In this document: piece after piece, positions 38,299 through 51,200 of the stretch
Layout of the letters: every line of letters starts with the position of its first letter
Position numbering within the stretch: position 1 is the first letter of the stretch
NCBI RefSeq assembly: GCF_008831285.2
Contig: NC_045146.1
Location: forward strand, 23,331,703 to 23,395,702
Source: Nymphaea colorata
Lineage: Eukaryota; Streptophyta; Magnoliopsida; Nymphaeales; Nymphaeaceae
Reading direction: 5' to 3'
Length of the DNA: 64,000 nucleotides
The notes under the pieces: model-generated
The model's input: only the letters and a program-made list of their open reading frames with translations
What the model was told of the DNA's origin: nothing
The model's database searches: none
Program-made: the position numbers and the translations under genes

Positions 38299-41200
38299 AT
38301 GGACACACTTAGGAAACAAGCAACAAGACTACGGGAACAGGTCGCCAAGCAACAACAGGTGCTGTCTCTCTCCCCCTCCCCCCTCTCTCTCCTCCCTGAT
38401 GTTAAACCCGTGAACCACGAGAGATGACGAAGGGGTTTGGTCTCCATAATCATGGTACTTATCAGTTCCTGGAAGGGTCTCTGCTTACCATTTATGAGAC
38501 ACCATAACCCCCGAAATAGATTTTATTTGGTATGATTTAATCTGATTATTATTTTTCCTTTTCTGATCTGATATTTTTTTTTCGGAATTAATTCTCTAGT
38601 GCTGTTGCATCTCGTTGAACAAGATTGTGATCCCTTTTTTATCGGGCTTCTCCTTATGCACAAACAGGGAACTGGTAGATCAAATAAGTACATTTGTGAA
38701 CGTAGGGAAGTATTTTAAGTATCTTGTGTGTAGATTGTATTTTCGACCATTGTCATTCATCATGGTTAGCAAGCGCTGCCCATGTTTGGCATAACTTGAT
38801 AACCATCTTTTCGTTTAGTACTGTTAAGCTCAAAACGTATAATTCTGATTTAGTGTGAGGGAATATAATTGGATTTGTGGGTCTGACGAGGTTCCCTTTA
38901 TTTTGGTGGATACTCTTCTAAGGTTTGTATCTATGCGATAGCAAGTCGATCTCCTTATAAAGGGGAAAATACCTTTCTATCATCTGAAAACTGGATTATA
39001 ATGGTGAATTAAGCATCTAGTGCATCGGAAGTAGAGGATATGTATCAGCCTTCTTCTGTTGAAACACTTCCCTTAAATTGCTGTTTACGATTCCCTTTAA
39101 TGGAGGCTTACATGCTTTGACATATACACTTCTTCATTTTCCTAATTTCTTGGCATGGCTTTTCAACATGCTATTCATGTTTCAGTGCTAAAATCTAGTC
39201 ATGTGCTTGCTACATGTCAAATGCTGGCATTTTTGAGGAATGTTCTACCGGAGAATCTTTTTTTTTTCTAATTTCAGGCAGTTCTCAAACAATTTGTTGG
39301 AGGTGGTTATGGAGGTTCAGATAATGTCATCACCGACGAGGCAGAACTTCTACAACATCAAAAACTTGAGAAACTATACATATCCACTCGAGCAGGAAAG
39401 GTAAATCCCCTTCCTCCAATTCATTTTGGACTTGCTTGTTATCCTTTGTCTTGGTTTAATTTGTCATTGCTTTTAGCATTTTCAAAGGGACATCGTTCGT
39501 GGTGTGGAAGGTTTTATCGTTCATGGATCCAAGCAAGTAGAAATTGGTAAACTATCTGCAGCAGCAGTCATTTGATTTGTCGTTGATTTCTAACCATGTT
39601 TTCTTCACCTTGATCTTTGACCAACAATTTGTAAATGTTTGGCAGGAAACAAGTTGTCTGAGGATAGTAGGAAATATGGAATTGATAATACCTGTACCAG
39701 CGGTGGTACCTTGGAAAAAGCTGCATTAAGTTTTGGTAAAGCTCGTTCTCAAATAGAAAAGGAGCGTGGCAATCTGCTCAAGTCCTTGGGGACACAGGTT
39801 TGATGAAGCACATCCTCTAGCAATCGTCTCCATTTCCTGTGCCATTTGTTTGACCGAATACTTTGTTATGGTCGTCTAAGAATATAATTTCAATGAAAAC
39901 TCCACTCTTTGGACAAGACAGAAGGTGGAGATTATCTTCTTGCAGATTTCTTCTTAATTTCTGAAGAACCATAGTAGTTAATCCATGCTCGTCTCATAAT
40001 TAGTTTTTGTACATCTGGTCAGTTTGGTTTCTTTGCTTGTCTGCAAATGTTGTTCTGCTTCTTCTTGTTCTTCAATGTATGTAATCTTGTTTTCTAAGTA
40101 TTTGAATCCCTAGATAATTGCGGTTTGATAATTATTGGCTTATAATATCCTGCCAATGTTGAAAAAATATAGTGATTTTTTACTCCTATGTTCCATGTAT
40201 GCATATCTTCTTTTTTTTAAGAATTTGAATTCCTTAAAAAATCGTGGTTTGGCAATTGTTAGCTTATAAAATCCTGCTTATGTTGAAAAAACATGTTTTT
40301 TTAAAACTCCTATCCGCAGTTGGTTTTTGCAAAAAGGCAATTACAAGATGTCTTGTACAGGTTAAAGGTTTTATGCACTTTACGGGATGTAAAGTAGTGT
40401 GGTTATTCTTGTTTATTTTGTATCACTTTTATTGCTTTGTTGTAAAGATTTGCATGTTCCTCTTTTTCAGGTTGCAGAGCCATTAAGAGCCATGGTAATG
40501 GGTGCACCATTAGAGGATGCTCGGCATCTTGCTCAACGTTATGATAGAATGCGGCAAGAAGCTGAAGCACAGGTATTCCATGCCTGGATTTTGTTAGTTG
40601 GTTCATTATCGAAGTTGATAGAATTTTCTTTTTGGACATTTTGGTTGTGAAAATGGACTATTCTCTAGTAGATTGTGCCATACGCTGTACCATACTACCA
40701 TTTTTATGGGTCTTGGCAGTAGAATGACCCAACATGATTGAACTGATGGAATTTGGTAATTATGCTATCATGCAGTGACTTAATTTCGATCAGCATCCTA
40801 TCTATTCTAACCAAACCAACTAATTGAAAACTGTGGTTTTCCACTTCCAATTACAGATGCCAAAAAAAAAAAAAACAGCTAGTTCTGCTTGCTAAAGTTT
40901 TTAGATTATTCATGTTTTTACATGCATTTGTGGTTATGCTGTTTCAATGAGGTCCCACATAGGCTATTGAAGTATCAAAGCGCCAAATGAGAGCCAGAGA
41001 AGGAACTGGAAATCCAGATAATATTTTGAAGTTAGAAGCAGCTGAAGCAAAACTTCAGGAACTTAAGTCAAACATGGCTGTATTAGGGAAAGAAGCAGCA
41101 GCTGCAATGGCTGCCGTTGAAGCCCAGCAACAAAGGTTAACTCTTCAGAGGCTTATTGCCATGGTAATTACTTTCATATGATCATCTATGCTTAGCTTGC

Positions 41201-43906
41201 TGATCAGAATTCTAAGTTGTTCTTTTTCATGGGAAATATTTTTAAAATACCTCCCCATATATCAGGTTGAATCAGAGCGTATTTATCACCAGAGAGTACT
41301 TCAAATTCTTGATCAGCTAGAAGGAGAGGTGATTTTTTATATTTTACCTTTTTCTATGTATTTTTTACTGGTACTCTTCTATTCTTAATCATAAGTGTTG
41401 GATGTTTAGTATTTGCGAGATAAAACACTTGTTTAATTGTGTTTTCCAGGGTTTCCAATTCAAAATTTGTACTACAATAAAACTTGTTCATTTAAGCATT
41501 TGGACCCCCTTGTTCTACAGTATATTTTAATAGACCAGGCATTGGCTCCTTCCAATAGCACATGCTGTTCTTTCTTTTTAGTGTCTTCTTTTCTAAAGCT
41601 TCAGGAATCATTGTGAGTGTATGTGCTGAGAGCCTGAAACTATTCTCATCTAGTTTATGTATTTATGACTATGCACACACAGCCTCAAGCCTGCTTGTTT
41701 ATATGGGAATCAAAATTTACTCTCTTTAAAACAGGTAGAAAAAATATCAAGGTTAATCTTTCTCTGCATTAGAGATGGTGGAGAGTAGCCTTTTCTGCCC
41801 TTTCTGGGAATAGTATATGTTTGGTTCTGTCATGGAAGGTAGACGGACAGTAGGGATGGAGCAGGATATTAGAATGGTCCGTTGCTGTTCTTCTGTTCTC
41901 AAGTTTGGGTACAAAGGGGCAGAAGTCATTATTTTAGTTCAGTCTTGGATTGAGAATATGCGTTACCAACCCTGGAACTTCTTCGCTATTTTTTTTTTGC
42001 ACCGTATATCATTGCACCACTTGTGGAGAGGAGGTGTTGGTAAGGCATCATAGGCGAGCCACCAAAGAAGAAGGGCAAGATGTTTGTGTTTCTTCCTGCC
42101 TGGTAGGAAAGTAACTTTTTGGTTTCAGATGACCTGAAAACATGGAAAATCTCTCTGGTCGAATTCAGTACAACAAAAAAAAATCAAAAACATGTCTGGA
42201 TTGTGTATGTCTCTATTGCCTGGTCCCTGAACTTAGTTTCACTCCTGAGAGGTGCTACATGTATCTGTGTATTTAAAAAACACCCGTGTTGTTGACAATG
42301 GCACCTGCATTGATAGCTTTTGAGTCAAGGTTAAATTTGTAACTAATTTGTGGTCTACGGTTTTCCCTATTTATCTCATCCATTTTATCTTTCTTTCTAT
42401 TCTTTTTTCCCTAGATCAATGGTACAATTTAATTAGTTTCACGGCACACATGGAAGTGACCCATTCACTGTCTAATTACTTATGTTGAACATTTCTCCAA
42501 AATACTGTGTGGTCATGTTATATGTATTTACTAGTTAATGAGATGCATAACAGCAAGCATATAATCAATTCCATGTTGCCAGCATTGGAAACCTTTTTGT
42601 CTCCCCAAATTACTGCTAGACTCTAAATATCTGTGCTTATGGATGATCGGCAGATGGTATCTGAACGCCAGCGTATTGAAGCATCTCCTATTCCAAATGT
42701 TGATAATACACCTCCACCTCCTTCATATGAAGAGGCTAATGGCCTATTCACGTCTCCAGCTCATGATAAATTTGCTGAAAATGTTTCCTACTTCTTGGGG
42801 GAGGTAAATTCTTGTGTTTCTTGGACTATTCTTTATCAGGATGAGCTCTCTTCTGGTTTTCTGCTTACTCATTTTAAGTAATTTTCATTCTGTTGGACAG
42901 GTTATGCATCCTCATCAGGCTGAGTCCGACATTGAACTTAGCTTGTCTGTTGGTGACTACGTTGTTGTCCGAAAGGTTTTTCTCAACTCTTTTCCTCTTA
43001 AAGAAAGAAAATGGTGGCCAATACAAGCTTAGCATGAGCACTGGTGATGCTTAGAAAATAGTTGTTTATTATTCCCTTATATCCGGTAAACTGACGGAAC
43101 AAAACTAACTTTGACATCTCAATAAGCTAGTCTGTAACTCCAAAACATAAAGTGAATTATGGGAAAACTTGAGCCTGGTTCATTTTCATGTCAGACCCGC
43201 TATTTCAATAATAAAGGTAGTATAATTTTAATGTTAACCTTTGTAAGCTGAAACTTGAGACCTTTTTTTTTAACATAAAATTTTAATTCCAAATTTGCTC
43301 TTTTGCTGAAACCAGCGCTTCAGCTAGTTATTTTACATCAAGTATATATTGTTTGTTGATCCTTTCAACTAGTTGTTTTACACGGAATATATGACTGGAA
43401 AATATTGTCAGCAAACAAAGCTATTCCTTTTTTTTCTTTTTGATAGAATAATTCTCTAGGTGTTAACGTCTATAAATATGTGACGAATAAAGGTTAGTCG
43501 CAGATGGACGTTTAGTACATCGCGAAAGAAATTTCTCCAAGTCACTGGCTTTTATTTTTTTGGGATATGTATCTTAAAACGAAAAATAAAATTATTGCAT
43601 ACCTTTGTGTTGTTCATGGGTATTATTCCGTGTTGATACTTGTAAACATGCGCCTACTGCTCTTTTGTGCGCGAGAGTGGTATTCCTGTTTGTCTTAGGG
43701 ACATTTTATTTTGAAAATTGCCTGAAAGGCTCAACTGGTGATATTTGTTTCACAGCTGTATCGTTTGACCTTTTTTGGCGGCATGCCAGGTATCTAACAA
43801 TGGCTGGGCCGAAGGTGAGTGCAAGGGGAGAGCCGGGTGGTTTCCTTTCGAATATGTTGAAAGACGGGACCGTGTTCTTGCAAGCAAGGTGGCTGAAGTC
43901 TTCTAG
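38299..43906 (+). CDS. SH3P2: SH3 domain-containing protein, SH3P2-like (complete)
   Basis: Ten exons: 38299-38358, 39278-39400, 39477-39546, 39646-39797, 40471-40572, 40963-41163, 41266-41328, 42654-42803, 42901-42975, 43790-43906, joining in phase to 370 aa, close to the Arabidopsis length. It begins MDTLRKQATRLREQVAKQQQ, typical of the family. Residues up to about 270 form the long helical BAR-like region that binds membranes, with an Ala/Glu/Gln-rich coiled coil around 185-235. A linker carries PPPPSYEE at 277-284. The SH3 domain covers about 295-360, with ESDIELSL, NGWAEGE and WFPFEYVE as its landmarks. Arabidopsis SH3P2 binds phosphoinositides and ATG8 and acts in autophagosome formation and in cell-plate and clathrin-linked trafficking. 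The splice before the last exon follows an intron of about 800 bp; the SH3 homology on both sides supports it. Confidence 0.96.
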
Positions 43907-45201
43907 AGTTTCTTGGATTGAATGGTCATCTTTTGCATCTTCAGTTGCATCTGTTGATAAAGAGAAACAGTACGTCATACGAATAGGGGATTTTGTTGGT
44001 TGTAAATTTGCTCTCTCAACATAATATTATTTTACTTCAGGGCTTAGTTGGTCAAACGCTGTAGTCTAGAAGGCTTATTCAATTTTTTCTTTCTTTTCCT
44101 TTTTCAAGAAAACGAGTATCATTTGGATGAGTCTTTTTTGAATCTTTTCCAATGACAAGAAATTCAGTCGATTGGAGCTCTCATTGGCCTCTTGAAAGAA
44201 TGAATTGGATCCAGTGTTGCTTTATGCTTATAAGGTTTGTTCTCACGAAGGATGGAGCCGTCTAGCATCCTGGCTCACTAACCTCTTGAGGGGAAAAAGT
44301 AGAGTCTCCAAGTAATTCCATTTCATGTTTTTAGTTTTTAAACTTTTACTGTATGTTCATGAACTACTTTTTTATTCTCTACTTGTTAGGGTCATTCAAT
44401 CTGCTTTCTTTTGGAAACTAGCAATCCATTCCCTTGTCAAGAAGTTTAACAAATTGGAAGCCAATAACCATCAAGGGAAAAACAAAGATCACAACAGCGG
44501 ACAACTGGTGTAAAAGAATATCTGGTGACCTTGAGGCAATTTTTCTTTTTGAGTCAGGACAGGCTATAGATGAAACAAAGATGTTAAGCAAGTTGACAGA
44601 CTAAGATCACGACTAAGAATCTATCCAAGTGGGTTGGTTTAAAGCTTACAAGCAGAAGGGCTACAGTTTATTTCCTGCAGAATGTTTCCTTTCCGCTGCA
44701 AGACCAAAGAACAGGGGGAGAGAGAGCGGGAGGTATTGAACAAACGGTAAATAAATGATGCCTTAAGAAAATTACAATATCCCAGCAATTTTGTTTAGCT
44801 ACTTTCGTAACTCTTTACGTATAGCAGTTGCACCTTATACATGGTGCAAAAAGAATAAGGATGAAAATCTACTTGAATGTTCCATGAACCATTTATAAAT
44901 TGATATTTTGGTGGCATTCTGCTGAGCGAGAGACCAGCTTCCGGTGGCTGCTTATTAAATGGAGCAGCAAACTGAGAAACAATAATCAGACTGATGTCAT
45001 CTTGGGCTAGTGTCATGTTTGTAGTAAACCTGGAACCCAGATACGAGCCTTATCGTATGCGATAAGCAGTCAAGGCAAACCAGCCACCAAGAGGAAGGCC
45101 ATTGTAGCTTTCAGCTCGCCAAGATTCTCTGCACCGAATTCATCCATGAACGATATGCTTTGTTAAGACCAACCAATGAAGGAAAGGACATAATGGGAAG
45201 T
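43907..45201. other. Convergent intergenic region between SH3P2-like and MATE genes
   Basis: Both genes end towards this stretch, so it holds their 3' UTRs. No further gene seen. A diverged copy of the MATE last exon lies at 45104-45161. Confidence 0.7.
45104..45161 (-). pseudogene. Partial tandem copy of the MATE last exon
   Basis: 58 bp here resemble 45206-45263, the end of MATE exon 14, at an offset of 102 bp. Shared words are agctcgccaagatt and atgcttt. The copy lacks the stop codon found in the true exon and carries another stop in frame, and it lies beyond the real stop. It is probably a small local duplication now inside the 3' UTR. Confidence 0.6.
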
Positions 45202-48200
45202 CTACGTAGCTTTTAGCTCGCCAAGATTTTTGTTGATGAGTTCAGCAGAGAATAACATGCTTTGAGGGGAAGTCAATCGCCGGAATGCAGCTAAAAACCG
45301 GACCTGAGACATGCTTTAATTCATTAGCTACCAAGCGAACAAGTCTTCTCTGTGTGTGGGGGTGTTTGGGTGGGTGGTGGGGTTGTGTTTTTGCTCAGGA
45401 TAAACTAAGATGTTTGAGGGTTATATTACCCATTGGAATACGGACAGTGCCCACCAACAGCCTGGTAGACCAAATCCTTTGTTGACAGTAAGCTGTTCAA
45501 GGAAGCATGCAGATTACATCAACTCACTATCCAACATATTTTTCTTGCTTTGAAGCCCGTGCCATCATGACACTATGAAAATACTAATTTCAAGTCCTTG
45601 AGTTATAAGAAGGCAGAAGGCATACCAATAGTAGGACACCTAGACAAAAGCAACTGATCATCGACAAGCTCAGGAACGCAAGATCCCTCCCAGCCTATAC
45701 AAGAAAAAAAAAGAGGAAAATGTTCGGATTAAGAGCTGTACAAAAATTATGTCTACATTAAAACAGATCGTTCACTACAAGACCATAGACAATGAAAATA
45801 AGAATCAAGACAAAGAATGATAAAATGGGAGTTGAAAGTCTCAAATTTTTGCTTCCTACTTGTACCACCATGCAGCCTCACCTTAGAGAACAAGGAAAGG
45901 ATAGTCAAAATAGAAATAGCTATTTCTTAATCATCAATTCATCAATCGTATTTCATATGAAAATTTGGGAGCATGAACTCTAGATGCTTTTTGATGGTTC
46001 AATCCATCCATTGCTACAAATAGTTTTCTTCTGCAATCTAAAACACGTGTGATATATTGGATAAGATGATATGGTCTCATCTATACACAACTGTAGCTAG
46101 CTTTCATCTCATATGTGCACCCGGACATGCATAAACAGGCATCCCTGGCTTGATGTGATGCCACCAGTATCAGCCCAAAGTTGCTGGCATGACTATCTAT
46201 ATGGACAGTCACACAGTGTATCAACCCATTACTACCACGATACGACATGTCATCCCAAATTAATGCAACTGCCCAATACCAGGTGATTTCTCATGAACTA
46301 ACAAACTTTTAAAAAATGACAATAAAAAGTCAAACTTTGGACTCAACCTACTTTGGTGCAAACAAGTCTTCCAGTTTAGAAATAATTCAGCACCGGGCCG
46401 TATGGAACTAATGGTATTGGCTAGAATGGGATGAGGTAACGATGGAATGTTTTCCTCACAAAATTGCTCAAATTTCCATCATTGGTGAAATCAGTAGAGC
46501 AAAGTTCAACCTAACGTATTGAAGCTGTTGAATTATCAGTTTATAGTGAGTATCTTAGTGATCACAAAGGTTGTCAAAGTTAAAAACTCACTGCTTACAT
46601 GAATAAGCATATGCAAGGTGTGAAGTATTTAGCTGCAATTCTTCCCCATTCATTTAGGCATTTTTCCGTTACAGCATGGAATACCAGATCTTTGGACTAC
46701 GATTGCCTAGATACCTCTGCTTTACACTTTATCACCACACAGAATCATCCTAAAAGCTTCCACATATTCAAAGGAAATATTGCACTTCAATATATCCTTG
46801 CATTGTAGACATAATGCAAGAATGATTGCCTTAGAAGCACAATACCATATTTATGAGTTATGACTTATTTGAAACAGAAGATACAACGACTAATAAATGA
46901 AATGATGCCCATCTACAAATAAAGCATTTTAGTCCAAAAAGTAAATGGTTTCGTGTTGGCTCTAGTTGACATTCTTACCAGTAAGGTTCCTTCAAGGCTA
47001 AGTGTTGGTGGTGTAATCAGTATAGCGACAGAGTAAGGCAAAAGAACAGTTCTCATCTGCAAGCAAAAGTGCAGGAAAATATATAAGAATATCAGCTACC
47101 AAAACAATGAGCAAACTACAAGAAGTGAAAAGGAGAAAAGAAAGAATCAGCTGTAACTATTGTAAGCACCCCTAGATTTTCACCCACGTGAGTGCTACAG
47201 AAAATTAAAATGGATGCCATAGAATAGTGGAACATAGATGGACGGTCAGCCATATTTGAACTGCAGCAGCAGGTCAATAATCTCAATATATTGCAGATTA
47301 TTCCCCACAACTATGATGATCTTTTTCATTTCAAGGTCTAGCAGAACAATAAACATTTGCTGTTCATGATTTTGCATTGGCTCCTTATAAAAACTGAATA
47401 AATTCAGGGAATACTCCTACTAGTCCTACTTCAGCCAATTTTGCATGAAAGCATTTAATGAACCAGATGATTCAAAAAATATTGAGGCTATGTTTCAATT
47501 GTGGGCTGAGAATCCTAATTCTTTTACTTGTTTGGGCATCACTTGCAATTTAATGGATTTCCGCAACCTAAAGAGATGCACCAAATGGCCAACAATGTGA
47601 CAAGAAGATAAGATAGAAGTAAGATTTCTTTTTTCAAAATATTCTCTCTTCAGCCAACAATTTACATAAGACAGAAGTAGTGACAATTGACAAGGACTTT
47701 TTACCAAGGTATTTTATCTTTAGGCCGAGAATTTACATCTAGTCGATCATTATCCAATAAGCTTTTTATGCAAGCAACCAGATCACTAAATTGATGGAAA
47801 GCAAATAAGAAAACATTTGAAGGAAGAGTGCAAATGATGTAACAATTTTAATATCATGAGAATGTACCTCACTGCTGACACCAAGATCACTTGTGAAAAT
47901 ATAAGGAAAGAGCCATGGAACCACTGTGCCGATAGTTGCCAATATACATCCAGCAATAATCCCAATGGTCACAAGGGACTGCAGCAGCATTCTTGCCTGG
48001 GTTGAACAAGGAACATTTTAGTATATCTATCAACACAACACGGAGGATGAATATGAAGTTTCAAAACAGCAGAAAAATTCATACAGATGCAATAGAAGAT
48101 TTTTTGTAGGATCATGAAGAATGCTTATCTATTTTAGTAATAAATCAAATCCAAGAAATGAAAAAGAGACCAAGAAATGCATGATCTACTTCCATTACAA

Positions 48201-51200
48201 AGAGATTTTACCACCATTGCCTATCTATTGCATTATCAACTTTTTCCTTTTCTTGAGAAAGAACATTGTACTATATTTTAGTAATAAATCAAATCCATGG
48301 GACAGATTCAAGATATCATTCTCAGTCATGTCCACAATTCATAATATCCTGACGTCAACAGAATCAGATTTCAAGAAAGAACATAACAGCACATAGGCAG
48401 AAACAGAGACCTTCTCTAAATTCCTTTTCGCACCATATATCAACTCTGGCATAAATGACTGTGCTGTCTGAGAGAGAGGCTCGCCCCATACACCACACAT
48501 GCTGTACACTCCAATCATAACCTTGAAATGAAGAGGAAAGAAAGCCTTAGACTCATAAAAATTTTATCCAGGGAAAACGGCTCACTATAGAAAAAATGCT
48601 CAAGTAAAAGAGAAGAAAAGGAAACATATTTGAGATACTAAACTGAGTCTCAATAAAAACCTGATGTGCAGCAAGAGTAATTGTCCCCATTGACGTAGCA
48701 AAATAAGTAAGAAATGAATAAAATGCCACCTGAAAATGGTATGATACATTAGAAAGTACAGAAATGAAAAAAAATACTCAAAATGCAATTAAGATGAAAA
48801 AATTAATAACCAGAATACCTTGGAAAACATAGTTATGAATACAGGAGCTGCAAGCTCAACTATTTGCAAAAGTTCACTTGGTGATGGAATTGACAGCCGG
48901 AAAGCACTGAAACCAGACTTGTTTAAAGAGTCAATCATCAAAACTGCTCCAATAAACTGCAAACATCATTTCCAAGTTAGGTTATGGTGTAACGCATGAA
49001 TCCTATGATGACTTCATAATGTTCAAAAGAAATATGCATAGATGGAACATTAACATCTGCAATGTAACTAAGTAGAGGATCTAGACACTAATGTAATGTT
49101 CACATACTTGCGAAACCATTGTGGCCCATGCAGCACCAGCAATTCCATAATGCCAGAAACTGCACAATATAATATCTCCAAACCCATTCACTAAACTAGC
49201 AATAATCAAGACCTTCAATGGACCAAAAGAATCTTTCATTGCCAAACTGCAAACAGATACAACAAGTCTCAGACATTGTAAGGGATGATCCCAGATTTGC
49301 GTGTACCACATTGGTAAAGGAAATAGAAAGCATCAAAATGATAGGTTCCAGACAATTCCATTACAGAAATTTATTGTATTTCAAGCAAGACACACAACAT
49401 GGAACCTTTCTTATCAGGCAATAACGCCTTACCTATGAGTTTGCACATGCACATTCATGTCTGCTGTATGCCATGCTATGTGGTTCAATTGGGTCAAGTA
49501 CTAGAATCCAAACAAAAGAAACAAGACAATCTTATTACAGAATTTACGAGCTACAAATGCATACAACATGCGGGTGAATTGTGATGATGAACCCTCTAAG
49601 CTAGAAAAACCACGTTAAGCCCTGCCGACCAACCCTTGTGGAAGCAACACTATGGAAAACGTCAAGCTACGGAATGACAATGTTGATACTTGACCCAATT
49701 CCAGGGTGTTCAGCTTGACAACAATCACAGTTCCCTCTTACCACTTATTCATCACTAACTCTACCACTTGTTAAGGTATTCTGTTTGACATATTGAACAA
49801 TGGTTCTGGACAATGGTTGTCCAGAAATGAATGAACACCATATTCAAACAAGTAGTAAGCCGGATGTGCTCAAAATGGCTCTGGTATGAAATTGTCCTCC
49901 AATTGACTCTAAAAAAAGAGAACAAAAAATAGAAATCCCCAATTCATTAGTTCTGACTTGACTCTACCCTTCCCCCTTCCTTTTCCTCTCTCTCTCTCTC
50001 TCTCTCTCTGCGGACACCAGCCTTCTTGAGTCCAAACAGACAGTATATTGATAGAATGATTTTTATGCTTTAGTATCTTACGAATCTAGTAATATATTGT
50101 TTACCATGGTATGTGACAAATTGCTTTCATTTTTGTTGAATCGTTGATAGAAAGGTAGCTTGTTGTTTATGAATAGTTAATTTTGTCGTTTGTTGGCAAT
50201 TTGGGTGTGTGTATGTACCCTACCTACACCTGGACCCTGCATTTGTGTCGAACAAATATCACAGAGCTGCAATGTTTAGTTTTATTTTCCACGAAAACAC
50301 TTTTCTGTTCTTAAAATTCTTTGTCAATCTCTCAATACATGAGATCAGATGGGTCATCTGTTTCTCTTGCTGAGGCGCTCCCAGTCTCATGTTCCCTAAG
50401 GTTTAACAATTGTACAAGCCAAAGAAGCTTTTGGATTTGTTAGATCAATTTAACGTAAGGTTTTATTTGTTCTCCCTTGTAATATCTTATGTTATCTTCC
50501 CATTCATACCTATCCGCTTCTTCCCCATATTCTTTCTTTAACCCCCATGGCATGTCTTTCTGAATAGCTCCTTTTCTACTTATGTTTATTCCATATAGCA
50601 ATTTTTCTTGTTTCGTTTCATTTTTCCAATAAGTTCAGTATATTTAAAGATAAATAATCCACTTTCCCAAAGTTTTGCCAGGGTGGTTTCCATTATAACC
50701 TAAGGGAAGTAAACTTATTTATCTAAACAATAAACAGAAGCACATCCAAACAAGGCCTAAGAAATGCAACATAAACATTCCTTCTATGATTCTATCTATT
50801 TTATGGAATTTCCTTTATCTTTCTGCCCATCCGTTCAATTGGATATAATCCAGCTATTTGTGTTTGTTACATATTTAAATTAAAATATTAGCTTCACATT
50901 AGCGACTTTCTATTGCCATCTTACTCTATCCTTTCATTCTGCTTTCATTTTCTTGTCTGAATGCAGATCTGGAGCTTCAATTCATGTGTTACTTGGATGA
51001 TTAAGAAGAATGAAAGGCAATTCAATAAAAGGAATTTCCATTTGGTGTATTAGGCACAAGATAAAGTGGAATTAAAACCATCGTCATAGACTACCAAAAG
51101 TCTAACATATGAATATGAATGAGCAGTTTCAAAATGTCTGCAAATGCATTAAATCAACCACAAACTAAAGAATAAATCTAACTATTTGTTTAATCTAGAA

